From an uncultured Alphaproteobacteria bacterium (GTDB taxonomy: Bacteria; Pseudomonadota; Alphaproteobacteria; HIMB59): 64,000 bases of DNA. A model generated the notes under the pieces. The model had not been told where the DNA came from. It did not search any database and saw nothing but the letters and a program-made list of their open reading frames with translations. Every line of letters starts with the position of its first letter. Within the stretch, counting starts at the first letter, position 1. Positions 37,715-46,120 of the stretch are shown in pieces. Location: assembly GCA_902524245.1 (NCBI GenBank), contig CABZCN010000006.1:1-64000 (forward strand), given 5' to 3'. The translations under genes were made by a program, and so were the position numbers.

Positions 37715-38842
37715 TTAGTTAGATCCAAGAATGATATAATAAATAGCTGAAAATATTCTTGAAAAGAAATTCTTTTGCTCTATGTCCTCACCTGAAAATA
37801 AAGGAAATTCAGTATTCTTATCAGCAAACGATATTTGAAGTTTGGCTATTTGGTCGCCTTTTTGAATAGGAGTTGCAATAGGCTCCTCAACTATCACATT
37901 AACTTTAGCAGAAGATAGTTGTGCTTTTGGAATGCTCACACTTATATCGTTTAAAGCAACTAGGTCTACTTTGTTGTCTTTACCTAGCCAAGTATCAGCT
38001 TCTTGAATAACCTCATTTTTTTTAAAAAAATCTACTAATTGAAAATTGTTGAAACCCCAATCCATTAATCTTAGTGACTCCTGGGCCCTTGATTTGGAAG
38101 AGTCTAGTCCATTTAGAACAATAATCAGGCGCCTATCCCCTCTTTCTGCAGATCCAACCAAACCGTAGCCAGCTGCTTCTGTATAACCTGTTTTAAAGCC
38201 ATCAGACCCCTCAAATGTATATAGGAGTGGATTTCTGTTATCTTGTTTGATCCCGCTATATGTAAAATCACTTAATTTGTACATTTGATATAATTCATAA
38301 TGATTTTTAATCGTGTACTCAGCTATTTTTGCAAGATCTTCAGCTGTTGTGTAATGATTGTCATCAGGCCAGCCACTACTATTTGTAAAATTAGTCTCTG
38401 TGAGTCCTATTTTTTTACCTAAATTATTCATCTCAACAGCAAAAATTTCCTCAGAGCCAGATATACCCTCTGCTAAAGCAATCGAGGCATCATTTCCGCT
38501 CTGAACGATAATTCCTAGTAACAAATCATAAACTTTGACTCTTTTGTCTACCTCTATGAACATTTTCGAACCGCCCATTTTCCATGCCTTTTTACTTACT
38601 AAAAACTCTTGATCTAATGATAAAGTACCATTTTTGATTTTTTCAAAGGCTACAAGAGCGGTCATCATCTTGGTCATACTTGATGGATATGTTTTGGCTT
38701 TAGAGTTTTTTTCTAAAAGAACTTCGTTTGTTGATAAATCGATTACAAGGGCCGTTTTTGCCAAACTTTCAATAGTAAGAGATTGTTTAGGAAATAGAAT
38801 AATAATTGCTATAAATAATAAATTAATGGGTTTTTTTTGCAT
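37715..38842 (-). CDS. dacC: D-alanyl-D-alanine carboxypeptidase (PBP5/6 type)
   Basis: Trims the terminal D-Ala of peptidoglycan stem peptides in the periplasm. It has 375 residues with a signal peptide (about 1-23); catalytic SxxK at SMTK (Ser55, Lys58); SGN in IVQSGNDAS near 113-119; and KTG in FKTGYTEAAG near 217. A C-terminal PBP5-like domain and an amphipathic tail (FFSRIFSAIYYIILGSN) that could anchor it to the membrane are visible. The gene order rlpA-dac-tmk is standard. It overlaps the RlpA-like gene by 20 bases. Confidence 0.93.
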   Translation of the reverse strand: MQKKPINLLFIAIIILFPKQSLTIESLAKTALVIDLSTNEVLLEKNSKAKTYPSSMTKMMTALVAFEKIKNGTLSLDQEFLVSKKAWKMGGSKMFIEVDKRVKVYDLLLGIIVQSGNDASIALAEGISGSEEIFAVEMNNLGKKIGLTETNFTNSSGWPDDNHYTTAEDLAKIAEYTIKNHYELYQMYKLSDFTYSGIKQDNRNPLLYTFEGSDGFKTGYTEAAGYGLVGSAERGDRRLIIVLNGLDSSKSRAQESLRLMDWGFNNFQLVDFFKKNEVIQEADTWLGKDNKVDLVALNDISVSIPKAQLSSAKVNVIVEEPIATPIQKGDQIAKLQISFADKNTEFPLFSGEDIEQKNFFSRIFSAIYYIILGSN

Positions 38843-39596
38843 TCAAATATCCATTTTTAATCAGAAAATCTAACTTAAGATTTATATCACTCTTTAGAAA
38901 TGGGCCAGCAAAAACCTTAACTCCCTCTTCATTTTCTTCATAAAACAATCCTAAATTCTTGATTTTATTAGTTTTAAGCTTTGCTATTTTTATATCTTTA
39001 TAAATTTCAACTAATATAGTGTTTTGTTTCTTAGAATTTTTAATATCTAGAGTTTTAATTTTCTCATAATCAAGTTTTTCACTAATTTCAGTTTGATCTT
39101 GATCTAACTGTTCAAATGAAATTTCTGTATCATCCATCTTTATCTTACTCTCTTCTTTTGAGTCAACAACATTTCTTAGAATTATTGATTCATCTTTTAA
39201 ATATTCTAAATATACTTTTGTATTTAGTGATATTTTATCAATAATTTCTTGACTTAATGAAAGTCTATTTTCAGTATCTAACTTAATGTTTCTAACAATA
39301 ATATTGTTATCTAGGTTGCTGGGATCTGACAGTTTTACCACACTTGGTATAGGCAAATTAGAATGATGGATATTATTGCCTTTAATTCTTTCATCTATAA
39401 CAAACTTTTCCATAACACTTAGCTCAATATTGTAGTCATCAAGTGGTGATATAATAACTTCTGATTTTTTAAAGTATTCTTGAGTTGCGACCTCTTCATC
39501 TATTTTTTTATCATCGACAGTTTCAATAGAAGTAATTGTACATGATGATAAAAACAGTAAAAACAGTATTTTATTAATATTATTTAAATTTATCAC
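38823..39596 (-). CDS. divergent RlpA-like lipoprotein with C-terminal SPOR-like domain
   Basis: A 257-residue lipoprotein (lipobox LFLSSC, Cys19). In its position between mltB and dac, other alphaproteobacteria carry rlpA. Residues about 75-125 (NIHHSNLPIPSVVKLSD, then NIIVRNIKLDTENRLSLSQEIIDKI) align by eye to the RlpA double-psi barrel (AHRTLPLPSVVRVTN, then VVVRVNDRGPF, then IIDLSRRAA). The catalytic NDRGPF is replaced by NIKLDTENR, so lytic activity is probably lost. The last 75 residues (LVEIYKDIKIAKL to VKVFAGPFLKSDINLKLDFLIKNGY) look like a SPOR peptidoglycan-binding domain. I infer a binding or division role. Confidence 0.6.
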   Translation of the reverse strand: MINLNNINKILFLLFLSSCTITSIETVDDKKIDEEVATQEYFKKSEVIISPLDDYNIELSVMEKFVIDERIKGNNIHHSNLPIPSVVKLSDPSNLDNNIIVRNIKLDTENRLSLSQEIIDKISLNTKVYLEYLKDESIILRNVVDSKEESKIKMDDTEISFEQLDQDQTEISEKLDYEKIKTLDIKNSKKQNTILVEIYKDIKIAKLKTNKIKNLGLFYEENEEGVKVFAGPFLKSDINLKLDFLIKNGYLNAKKTH

Positions 39597-40635
39597 TTAA
39601 CAATCCAACTGAAAGACCATAATAATTAGAACAGTTGTAAGAGAGAATATTTAAATAATTATCATAAACAATAAAATACCTGTAATCACCCTCTTCCCTA
39701 CCCATCCTTAATAAATAGCTATTAATATCTAAATTATCTAGAGAATTACCATTCATCTTTTTAAAATTCATTAGTCTAAATTCATTTAAAGGTAATTTTT
39801 TTGATAATTTTTTTACTGCTAAACAACCTTTTTCTCTTTTTACAAACAACTTAGGCTCTAAAGATTTAACATTTTCTGGGGGGATAACTTCTCTACCCCA
39901 AGTGTAATTTGGATCCCATTTATTTGACCCTACCCCTTGTAAATATCTTGCAATAGAAGCGAGTGAGTCCTCTGTGTCAGTCCAAATATCCTTCTTGCCA
40001 TCATTATTAAAATCTTGAGCGTAGTTTAAAAAACTTGAAGGCATAAATTGATTTTGACCCATAGCTCCTGCCCAAGAGCCCTTGAAATCAATTACATTAA
40101 TGTGTCCTTGCTCGAGAATTTTAAGAGCGTTATATAATTCTTTAGTGAAATATCTTCTTCTTCTTTCGTCATATGACATGGTTAAAAGGCTTTCTAATAC
40201 AGGATAATTGCCTGTAATTTTTCCGTAAGCAGTTTCTAAACCCCATATAGATAAAATAAATCTTGATTGAACATTATAATAGTTATCAATTTTATCTAAT
40301 AAATTACTGTATTTACTTTTATTATTAATTCCATTTTGAATTCTTGTATCTGAATTTCTTTTTTCAATATATTCTGAAAAAGTTAAAGTAAATTCTGGCT
40401 GGCACTTATCATTTTCAATAACTCTTTTATTTACCTCATATGGTGCAATTAATTTTGATACAAAATCCTCATCTAGCCCAAATTCGTTCGATCTATTTAC
40501 AACTTCAATTTTCCAGCTTTCAAAACCAGAAAAATCATAGTTTTGAAGCACGTCACAATTTTTTGGGTCATGTGCATGCAAATTTAGAGTAAATAAATAT
40601 ATAAATACTGATTTTAATAATAATTTGATGAACAT
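39580..40635 (-). CDS. mltB: lytic murein transglycosylase B
   Basis: Cleaves peptidoglycan to 1,6-anhydro-muropeptides. It has 351 residues with a signal peptide (about 1-22), then the MltB catalytic domain: SIWGLETAYGKITGNYPVLESL with the catalytic Glu near 136, FKGSWAGAMGQNQFMPSSFLNYAQDFNNDGKKDIW near 180-214, and the WGREV region. No lipobox or C-terminal peptidoglycan-binding domain is seen. It is the first gene of the minus-strand run to the MBL gene, and overlaps the RlpA-like gene by 17 bases. Confidence 0.92.
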   Translation of the reverse strand: MFIKLLLKSVFIYLFTLNLHAHDPKNCDVLQNYDFSGFESWKIEVVNRSNEFGLDEDFVSKLIAPYEVNKRVIENDKCQPEFTLTFSEYIEKRNSDTRIQNGINNKSKYSNLLDKIDNYYNVQSRFILSIWGLETAYGKITGNYPVLESLLTMSYDERRRRYFTKELYNALKILEQGHINVIDFKGSWAGAMGQNQFMPSSFLNYAQDFNNDGKKDIWTDTEDSLASIARYLQGVGSNKWDPNYTWGREVIPPENVKSLEPKLFVKREKGCLAVKKLSKKLPLNEFRLMNFKKMNGNSLDNLDINSYLLRMGREEGDYRYFIVYDNYLNILSYNCSNYYGLSVGLLSDKFK

Positions 40636-40706
40636 AAGATTCTATTAAACAGTTTATATTATAAAATCTTTAAGATTAGTGACAACGACAGCAACTATAA
40701 TTTAAT

Positions 40707-41855
40707 TTACTTAAATTTAATATTATTGGTAGAAAGGTCAGATATTTTTTTACAGCCCATCAACTTCATATCTCGTTCCAACTCTGTTTTATAAATACTT
40801 AAAGCTTTTTCTACACCTACTTGTCCAGCAGCTGCCAATGCATATAAATAAAGTCTACCTCCAGCACAAGCTTTAGCTCCCAATGACAAAGCTTTAAGCA
40901 TATGAGTACCTCTTTGGATACCCCCTTCACAAATTACATCTACTTTATCTCCTACTGCCTCAACTATATCAGCTAACTGATCAAAAGGTGATCTCGCACC
41001 ATCTAATTGCCTTCCTCCGTGATTAGATACGACAATTCCAGTACATCCAATATCCACTGCTCTTTTTGCATCTTCTACACTTAGTATTCCCTTTAATGCG
41101 AAATGGCCACCCCAATCAGAACATAATTTTTCAGCATCTTTCCAATTCATATCTTGATCGAGCATAGTAGAAAAGTAATTACCAATTGAAATTGCTGTAT
41201 TAGTTCCCTCTTTTACATATTCTTGAAGATGTGGAAGTTCAAATTTGCCTTTAGTTAAATAATTAATTGCCCATGTTGGCTTAGTAACATAGCTGAATAT
41301 GCTTGATAAAGTAAATTTAGGAGGTGATGTAAAACCAGTTCTTATGTCTCTTTCTCTATTGCCGCCTGTTATAGTATCAACAGTCAAAGCCATAACATCG
41401 AAATTAGCATCTTTTGCTCTTTGAAGAATTGAATTGTTTAATCCCTTATCTTTGTGATAATAAAATTGAAACATCTTTGGCGTATCCACGAGGTTTGATA
41501 TTTCCTCTACACTTACTGTAGCCAAAGAAGACACACCAAACATAGTATTAAATTTTTGAGCTGCCTTAGCTACTGCTCTTTCTCCCTCGTAATGAAATAT
41601 TCTCTGGAGAGCCGTTGGTGAACAATAAAAAGGTAAATCTATTTTTTTTCCAAAAATAGTTGTAGATAAATCAACATCTTTTACACCTCTTAATACGTTT
41701 GGTATTAAATCAACATCATCAAAGGCCGATGTATTTCTTCTATATGTTACTTCATCATCTGCAGCACCATCGATATAATGGAATACGGGAGATGGAAGTT
41801 TTTTATTGGCTAACTTCCTGAAATCTTTAAAATTTAAGCAGTTATCTAATCTCAT
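40707..41855 (-). CDS. lldD: FMN-dependent alpha-hydroxy-acid dehydrogenase (L-lactate dehydrogenase-like)
   Basis: Oxidises a 2-hydroxy acid, most likely L-lactate, to the keto acid with FMN. The 382-residue TIM-barrel protein has the N-terminal DFRKLANKKLPSPVFHYIDGAADDE, the active-site VVSNHGGRQLDGA (catalytic His) near 277, and the phosphate-binding GGIQRGTHMLKALSLGAKAC near 312. LldD electron transfer goes to the quinone pool. Mandelate or glycolate specificity cannot be excluded by eye. It stands 41 bases from a divergent small membrane-protein gene. Confidence 0.88.
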   Translation of the reverse strand: MRLDNCLNFKDFRKLANKKLPSPVFHYIDGAADDEVTYRRNTSAFDDVDLIPNVLRGVKDVDLSTTIFGKKIDLPFYCSPTALQRIFHYEGERAVAKAAQKFNTMFGVSSLATVSVEEISNLVDTPKMFQFYYHKDKGLNNSILQRAKDANFDVMALTVDTITGGNRERDIRTGFTSPPKFTLSSIFSYVTKPTWAINYLTKGKFELPHLQEYVKEGTNTAISIGNYFSTMLDQDMNWKDAEKLCSDWGGHFALKGILSVEDAKRAVDIGCTGIVVSNHGGRQLDGARSPFDQLADIVEAVGDKVDVICEGGIQRGTHMLKALSLGAKACAGGRLYLYALAAAGQVGVEKALSIYKTELERDMKLMGCKKISDLSTNNIKFK

Positions 41856-41896
41856 AATAATTTTGCTAAAAAGCCTGTATTTGTTATAAATAACAT

Positions 41897-42283
41897 ATGA
41901 TTTTGACTAATACAGGCAAAAAGTTTGTTTATTCGGCTATTATTATGATGTTCCTATCCATGGTCCTGCCTTGGGAGTCCCTAGAGGACTACACATATGC
42001 TGAGTCAATGGGCTTATCGTTAAATGTTATCCCAGCAATAATTTTTGTTTGTGCAGCAGTCATAGTTGTATTGAAACCCTTAGCTGTACTTTTAAGTAGA
42101 ATTGGAACCAATTACATATTTCTATTACTTTGCCTACTCCAAGCAATAATTCTGTACATAGGTATGCAGTATTATCCAGATACATACACGATTGGTTATC
42201 TTTTATTTCCCGCTTCAGTTATTGTATTTATGTTAGGTGCTATTTACAGCACTAATAGAATAGACGGAACCACTGGTAATTAA
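41897..42283 (+). CDS. small membrane protein with four helices
   Basis: A 128-residue protein with four predicted membrane segments (about 10-27, 40-62, 70-88 and 98-118) and short loops. No recognised motif. It is divergent from lldD (41 bases apart) and convergent with the TauE/SafE gene. Hydrophobic blocks in regular spacing and a plausible ATG support coding. Function unknown; a role next to lactate oxidation is not implied by sequence. Confidence 0.6.
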   Translation: MILTNTGKKFVYSAIIMMFLSMVLPWESLEDYTYAESMGLSLNVIPAIIFVCAAVIVVLKPLAVLLSRIGTNYIFLLLCLLQAIILYIGMQYYPDTYTIGYLLFPASVIVFMLGAIYSTNRIDGTTGN

Positions 42284-42293
42284 TTCGTTTCAA

Positions 42294-43049
42294 TTACAAA
42301 ACACCATTAATTAAAATTACCCCACTCATCAATAATAACATAATATAAAATAACTTTTTAAATAGTATTTCTGAAACGTATCCTCTAATTATTTTTCCTA
42401 AAAAAAAACCTATTACAACTGGTATGGATACAATTAATGAAGGAATAATTGTGCTCATATCAATTAGCTTTAAAAATGTAAAAGAAAAAAATTGCATTAA
42501 ACTATAAAGTAAAAAAGCCAATCCCATAAATTGAACAGTTTTTTCTTTTTCATATTTTAGTGATTGTAATAAAAATACAAAAGGCATGGTATAAATACTT
42601 GTTAGACCAATAATAAATCCATTAAAAGATCCTGTTATCGATTGAATTATTAAACTTTTGTGATTAGGTATTGAAATAATTCTATTTGATAAAAAAAGTG
42701 AAGAATTAACAAAAAGTAAAATCGCTATAAATATTAAAATTAAATCCGATTGTAGTGTTTTAAGTAATATTACTCCTGGAATGATGATTAGAGTTGAAAA
42801 AATTAAAAAAAATTTTGTATCAATAGAAATTTTCCTCAAATTATTTCCATTTATCATCTGAAAAAAACTAGTAATAATTGTTGGTATTATCACAAGAGCT
42901 ATTGTTTCTTTTACATCCACGACAAATGAGAGTAAAGAAATTACAACTGTGATTAGTCCAACACCAAGTATACCTTGGGTAATGCCACCAATAAAATATG
43001 CTAATAAAATATAAAAAAAAGTTAATGTTGGTAGATTACTTAAAATCAC
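42294..43049 (-). CDS. TauE/SafE-family permease
   Basis: A 251-residue sulfite-exporter-family membrane protein with about eight helices. It has the typical opening FIGGITQGILGVGLITVVISLLSF (two repeated glycine-rich halves) and VIPTIITSFFQM. TauE/SafE proteins export sulfite, sulfoacetate or other organosulfur anions, or import small organic acids; the substrate here is unknown. It ends ten bases from the convergent small membrane-protein gene and starts about 105 bases from tRNA-Ser. Confidence 0.85.
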   Translation of the reverse strand: MILSNLPTLTFFYILLAYFIGGITQGILGVGLITVVISLLSFVVDVKETIALVIIPTIITSFFQMINGNNLRKISIDTKFFLIFSTLIIIPGVILLKTLQSDLILIFIAILLFVNSSLFLSNRIISIPNHKSLIIQSITGSFNGFIIGLTSIYTMPFVFLLQSLKYEKEKTVQFMGLAFLLYSLMQFFSFTFLKLIDMSTIIPSLIVSIPVVIGFFLGKIIRGYVSEILFKKLFYIMLLLMSGVILINGVL

Positions 43050-43106
43050 TTAAAAACATAACATGAGTGGCAAAAGAATATATCAACTAATAATATAAAA
43101 TTACGA

Positions 43107-43134
43107 TTGATTTAAAAATAACGTAATATATACA
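43107..43134 (+). promoter_or_regulatory. candidate promoter of tRNA-Ser
   Basis: -35-like TTGATT (43107-43112), 16-base spacer and -10-like TATACA (43129-43134). Transcription would start near 43141, about 14 bases before the mature tRNA 5' end. Chance matches are common in AT-rich DNA; position is the best support. Confidence 0.4.
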
Positions 43135-43154
43135 TTCTAGACGTTTATGACATC

Positions 43155-43244
43155 GGAAGGATGGCTGAGCGGTTGAAAGCACCGGTCTTGAAAACCGGCA
43201 AAGGGGCAACTCTTTCCTGGGTTCGAATCCCAGTCCTTCCGCCA
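43155..43244 (+). tRNA. tRNA-Ser (anticodon UGA)
   Basis: A complete 90-nt class II tRNA with a long variable arm. The acceptor stem GGAAGGA (43155-43161) pairs with TCCTTCC (43234-43240), with discriminator G and encoded CCA (43242-43244). The anticodon stem CCGGT/ACCGG encloses the loop CTTGAAA, giving the anticodon TGA. The T arm reads GGGTTCGAATCCC. It decodes UCA and other UCN codons. Confidence 0.97.
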
Positions 43245-43295
43245 TTTGATCTAACTTCAATTTTCAAAATGTATAATTATTATTATTTTTTATTT

Positions 43296-43303
43296 AAAAG
43301 GAG
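43296..43303 (+). promoter_or_regulatory. strong ribosome binding site for the 43309 gene
   Basis: AAAAGGAG lies six bases before ATG 43309. Few genes in this window have such a clear Shine-Dalgarno sequence, so the protein may be abundant. Confidence 0.7.
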
Positions 43304-43308
43304 AAAAA

Positions 43309-43671
43309 ATGACTGATCGTGTATGTATAAATCTTTCCTATGCTGTACCAAATGATAAAGCTGCTGAAGTTGAAAATATTTTTAGCACCCATGGAAAATG
43401 GATGACTGAATTTTATTCTGATGGGACAGATCATTTATTAAATGCTTACTTTACTAAAGCACCAGAGTTTAAAGACCCTACCGATCCTAGTAAGGGTGAA
43501 ACTGGAAACACATTATTTACAATAAATGAACAATTTGCATCTATGGAGAGTGTTCAAAGACATGTCGAAAATGCCAGTAAAAATGATTATTTCCCAGATT
43601 TTGCAAAGTTACTAGAGGACTACGGTAAAGTTTTAAGTATGGGTGGCAGTGTATATGTTTCGATAAGATAA
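43309..43671 (+). CDS. small alpha/beta protein, possibly dimeric alpha-beta barrel
   Basis: A 120-residue soluble protein without signal peptide. It begins VCINLSYAVPNDKAAEVENIFSTHGKWM, a beta strand then helix with conserved-looking residues; VQRHVENASKNDYFPDFAKLLEDYG forms the second helix; and SMGGSVYVSIR ends the sheet. The pattern is like ferredoxin-fold monooxygenase-like proteins (ABM), but without a catalytic motif I can name. A strong ribosome binding site precedes it and tRNA-Ser is 64 bases upstream. Function unknown. Confidence 0.55.
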   Translation: MTDRVCINLSYAVPNDKAAEVENIFSTHGKWMTEFYSDGTDHLLNAYFTKAPEFKDPTDPSKGETGNTLFTINEQFASMESVQRHVENASKNDYFPDFAKLLEDYGKVLSMGGSVYVSIR

Positions 43672-43735
43672 AAAGGGAAGAAATAAAAAAAAGACAGAAA
43701 TTAAATAGTCGAACAGTTTGAATATTATTTATATA

Positions 43736-44176
43736 TTAAAATTTATCTTTTAAAGTTCTCATTATGTCTAAATGCTCAGTTAAAGCCTCAAAAGATACAG
43801 CTAGTTCATATACAAGAGTGACTAATGCCAATAATACTAATAAAAGATGAATACCAAAACTTATAGCAGAGATAAAGCTGTAATTTAATAACAAAAATAA
43901 TAAGCTTGTGCACAATGCTATCCCTCCAAAAAGAGATAAGTAAAGTGTGTAACGTAATAATTTAAGTCTTTTTTCATAATGCAAGATATGAAAAGAATAT
44001 TCACTTTGACTTTTAAATCTTAATTTATTTGTTTCAATATTAGATCGAGAGTCTCTAATTAATTTTGCAAGAGTTGCATACCTAGCTATAACCAATGTTA
44101 TATAAATAGTGCAAGCAAAGAACATTGTCCCTAACATATTACTACTTAATAATATCTCGTGATTTACTATGTCCAT
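43736..44176 (-). CDS. DUF2721-family membrane protein
   Basis: A 146-residue protein with three membrane segments (about 11-31, 77-103 and 107-128) and a cytoplasmic positively charged loop between the first two (RYATLAKLIRDSRSN, then HYEKRLKLLRY). The sequence pattern, with helix one followed by a long helical Arg-rich loop, matches DUF2721. Function of the family is unknown. It is followed 24 bases further left on the same strand by the IsdG-like gene. Confidence 0.75.
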   Translation of the reverse strand: MDIVNHEILLSSNMLGTMFFACTIYITLVIARYATLAKLIRDSRSNIETNKLRFKSQSEYSFHILHYEKRLKLLRYTLYLSLFGGIALCTSLLFLLLNYSFISAISFGIHLLLVLLALVTLVYELAVSFEALTEHLDIMRTLKDKF

Positions 44177-44200
44177 TGATAAAAAATAGGTGATATTTAC

Positions 44201-44503
44201 TTAAATTACTACCTCAAAACCTTCAAACTGCGGGTGATCCAAATATACTGTTTTATGTTCACCAGCATTTTTATGAGCCATCCTAAAAGCTTCTGATTTA
44301 GTCCAATTAATAAAATCTTGCTTTGACTCCCATTCACTGTGAGATGCATAGAGTGTATATTCTTCATTAGACTCACTTTTTATTAAATTAAATTTTTTAA
44401 AACCAGGAACTTCATTTAAGTGTGTATCTCTATTTTTCCATAGTTCTTCAAAATAAATCTCTTCTCCTAATTTTACTTTAAAACGATTCATAGCAATAAA
44501 CAT
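44201..44503 (-). CDS. IsdG-type haem-degrading monooxygenase-like protein
   Basis: A 100-residue antibiotic-biosynthesis-monooxygenase fold protein. It opens MFIAMNRFKVKLGEEIYFE and has PGFKKFNLI near 33-41. The three residues of the IsdG/IsdI haem-degrading triad fall at nearly the same numbers as in the staphylococcal enzyme: Asn6, Trp67 and His77. That agreement suggests oxidative haem breakdown to release iron, an inference from the residues. No haem uptake genes or Fur box are seen nearby. It lies between DUF2721 and a lipoprotein gene on the same strand. Confidence 0.75.
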   Translation of the reverse strand: MFIAMNRFKVKLGEEIYFEELWKNRDTHLNEVPGFKKFNLIKSESNEEYTLYASHSEWESKQDFINWTKSEAFRMAHKNAGEHKTVYLDHPQFEGFEVVI

Positions 44504-44516
44504 TATTTATCTATAT

Positions 44517-44975
44517 CTATTCAGATATAATTATTCTGGTATTAGCACCGATAGCAATAGTTACTCTAGAACCTATTGGAATTTGCTCTTTGCCTGACTG
44601 TACAATTGAAATATCATCATCAGTGTCATCAACATCAACTACATACTGAAAACCTGTGTGATCACCTAATTTAGAACCTGCAACATATCCAACAATAGCT
44701 CCTCCGATTGTACCAACAACTGCGGCAGCATCTCTACAGTCATCATCTAAAATACCCTCTCCACATCCTACAACAAAACCAATAAGGCCACCTGTAAGAG
44801 CGCCTATCCCAGTGCTTTCACCGGTTATTTTTACTGGTTCAGCTGCTACAAGTGTTCCATATTTTACAGTATTGATTTTTTGTGTGTCTGACTTTTTTAC
44901 ACCAGTATTAAAGCCACCACATGCAGTTATGAAAGCAAATAAAAATAAAAAAGATAATTTAGGCAGGCCTATCAT
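44517..44975 (-). CDS. glycine-zipper outer-membrane lipoprotein
   Basis: A 152-residue lipoprotein. I choose ATG 44975, because it starts a normal lipoprotein signal (SFLFLFAFITAC, lipobox near 18); the longer frame runs into the oxygenase gene. The mature protein contains a glycine-zipper segment (GIGALTGGLIGFVVG and AVVGTIGGAIVGYVAG) like the SlyB/17-kDa antigen family, expected to insert into the outer membrane, followed by a short beta domain (VTIAIGANTRII). Its 5' end overlaps the upstream oxygenase stop by 17 bases. Confidence 0.75.
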   Translation of the reverse strand: MIGLPKLSFLFLFAFITACGGFNTGVKKSDTQKINTVKYGTLVAAEPVKITGESTGIGALTGGLIGFVVGCGEGILDDDCRDAAAVVGTIGGAIVGYVAGSKLGDHTGFQYVVDVDDTDDDISIVQSGKEQIPIGSRVTIAIGANTRIIISE

Positions 44976-45936
44976 ATTCAACAAATTTTTTAAGTGAATT
45001 GGTGAGAAAATTTTCATAATTATCAATATTATAATTGATATTATCATAAATATCCAAATGTTTTGGGTCTAGAATAAAATCATAAGCAGGTTCAAAAAAG
45101 AAAGGTATTGAAATACGCTCCTCCTGATTAAAAAGAACTCTGTGATTAGTTGCTTTCATTTGACCATTTGTTAAAAACTCCAAAGCTAAACCCGTATTAA
45201 TTACAAAAGCATTTGGATCATGAGGAACATCGTACCAATCCAATGAATGTCTATTTTGAACTTGTAAGCCACCTTTTTTATCTTGATATAAAATAGTCAT
45301 TATCCCACTATCTACGTGGGTTTCACAACCTAAAGCAACACCGTCTTGTGAAGAGACTTCAACAGGTTTTTCTTGTTTGGGATAGTAATTAAATCTCAGA
45401 GTTGACAATGTTTTAGGTCTTTGAAAGGCCTTTTCAGCTAATGATAAATCTGAAGAAAATGAAGATATAATAGATTTAAATATTGTTATTCCTAAATTAT
45501 GAAGGTCATCAAAATAATTATTTATCGTAATTTGCCAGTCTGGATCAAGAAAAGACATATCATGATTAACTTCAAATTTTTCTTTCTTTAATAAATCAAC
45601 CATATTTTGCTTTAAAAGTGGATCTCCTATGTCTAAACCCTCTTTACCATTTACAGAACTAGGAAAATAACCTCTATAAACTGTGTTTGTATTGGGATTC
45701 CATTTTTTTGGAGCTATTTTAAGTTTCTCTTCCTCATTTAAGTAAAAAAATTTTTTACAAGTCTTTAAAAGATTATCAATTTTTGATATTGGAATACCAT
45801 GGTTTGTAACTGTAAAAAAACCAATTTCTTCAGATGCTTTTTTAATATTATTTGATACTTGTACAGCAGCATCACTATTAAGATCTTTATTAATAATATC
45901 CGCTAGATCTATATTTGGAATATAATTACTCTGCAT
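44959..45936 (-). CDS. isopenicillin-N-synthase-family 2-oxoglutarate/Fe(II) oxygenase
   Basis: A 325-residue double-stranded beta-helix oxygenase. Iron ligands are visible as HVD in CETHVDSGIM (His207 and Asp209) and HRVLF (His265), with the 2-oxoglutarate arginine in RISIPFF near 275. The N-terminal DIO-N-like domain (NHGIP near 45-50) is also present. It would hydroxylate or oxidise a small molecule; the substrate is unknown and no biosynthetic partner genes adjoin. I start at ATG 45936. It overlaps the small gene upstream by eleven bases and the lipoprotein downstream by 17. Confidence 0.87.
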   Translation of the reverse strand: MQSNYIPNIDLADIINKDLNSDAAVQVSNNIKKASEEIGFFTVTNHGIPISKIDNLLKTCKKFFYLNEEEKLKIAPKKWNPNTNTVYRGYFPSSVNGKEGLDIGDPLLKQNMVDLLKKEKFEVNHDMSFLDPDWQITINNYFDDLHNLGITIFKSIISSFSSDLSLAEKAFQRPKTLSTLRFNYYPKQEKPVEVSSQDGVALGCETHVDSGIMTILYQDKKGGLQVQNRHSLDWYDVPHDPNAFVINTGLALEFLTNGQMKATNHRVLFNQEERISIPFFFEPAYDFILDPKHLDIYDNINYNIDNYENFLTNSLKKFVEYDRPA

Positions 45937-46120
45937 CACCAATTTTAAAATATAGTTTTTTGATATATTTCTGTTTCCTTTTTATAGGAAGTTCATAAAA
46001 TTCATCAATTGAAATAGGTTCACCTATTTTTTTTTGATTTTCAGTAAGTTCGGCTATTATAGATTCATAATAGTTTGCCCATTCTACATTAGTTTTTGGG
46101 AGTTGTTGATCTTCCATCAT
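45926..46120 (-). CDS. small unknown protein between mfd and oxygenase
   Basis: A 64-residue soluble protein, acidic in the first half and lysine-rich at the end, containing DEFYELPIKRKQKYIKKLYFKIG. The start ATG is in an ATGATG context overlapping the mfd stop (ATGA type), and its end overlaps the oxygenase gene start by eleven bases. Tight coupling on both sides supports a real gene. No domain recognised. Confidence 0.5.
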   Translation of the reverse strand: MMEDQQLPKTNVEWANYYESIIAELTENQKKIGEPISIDEFYELPIKRKQKYIKKLYFKIGDAE

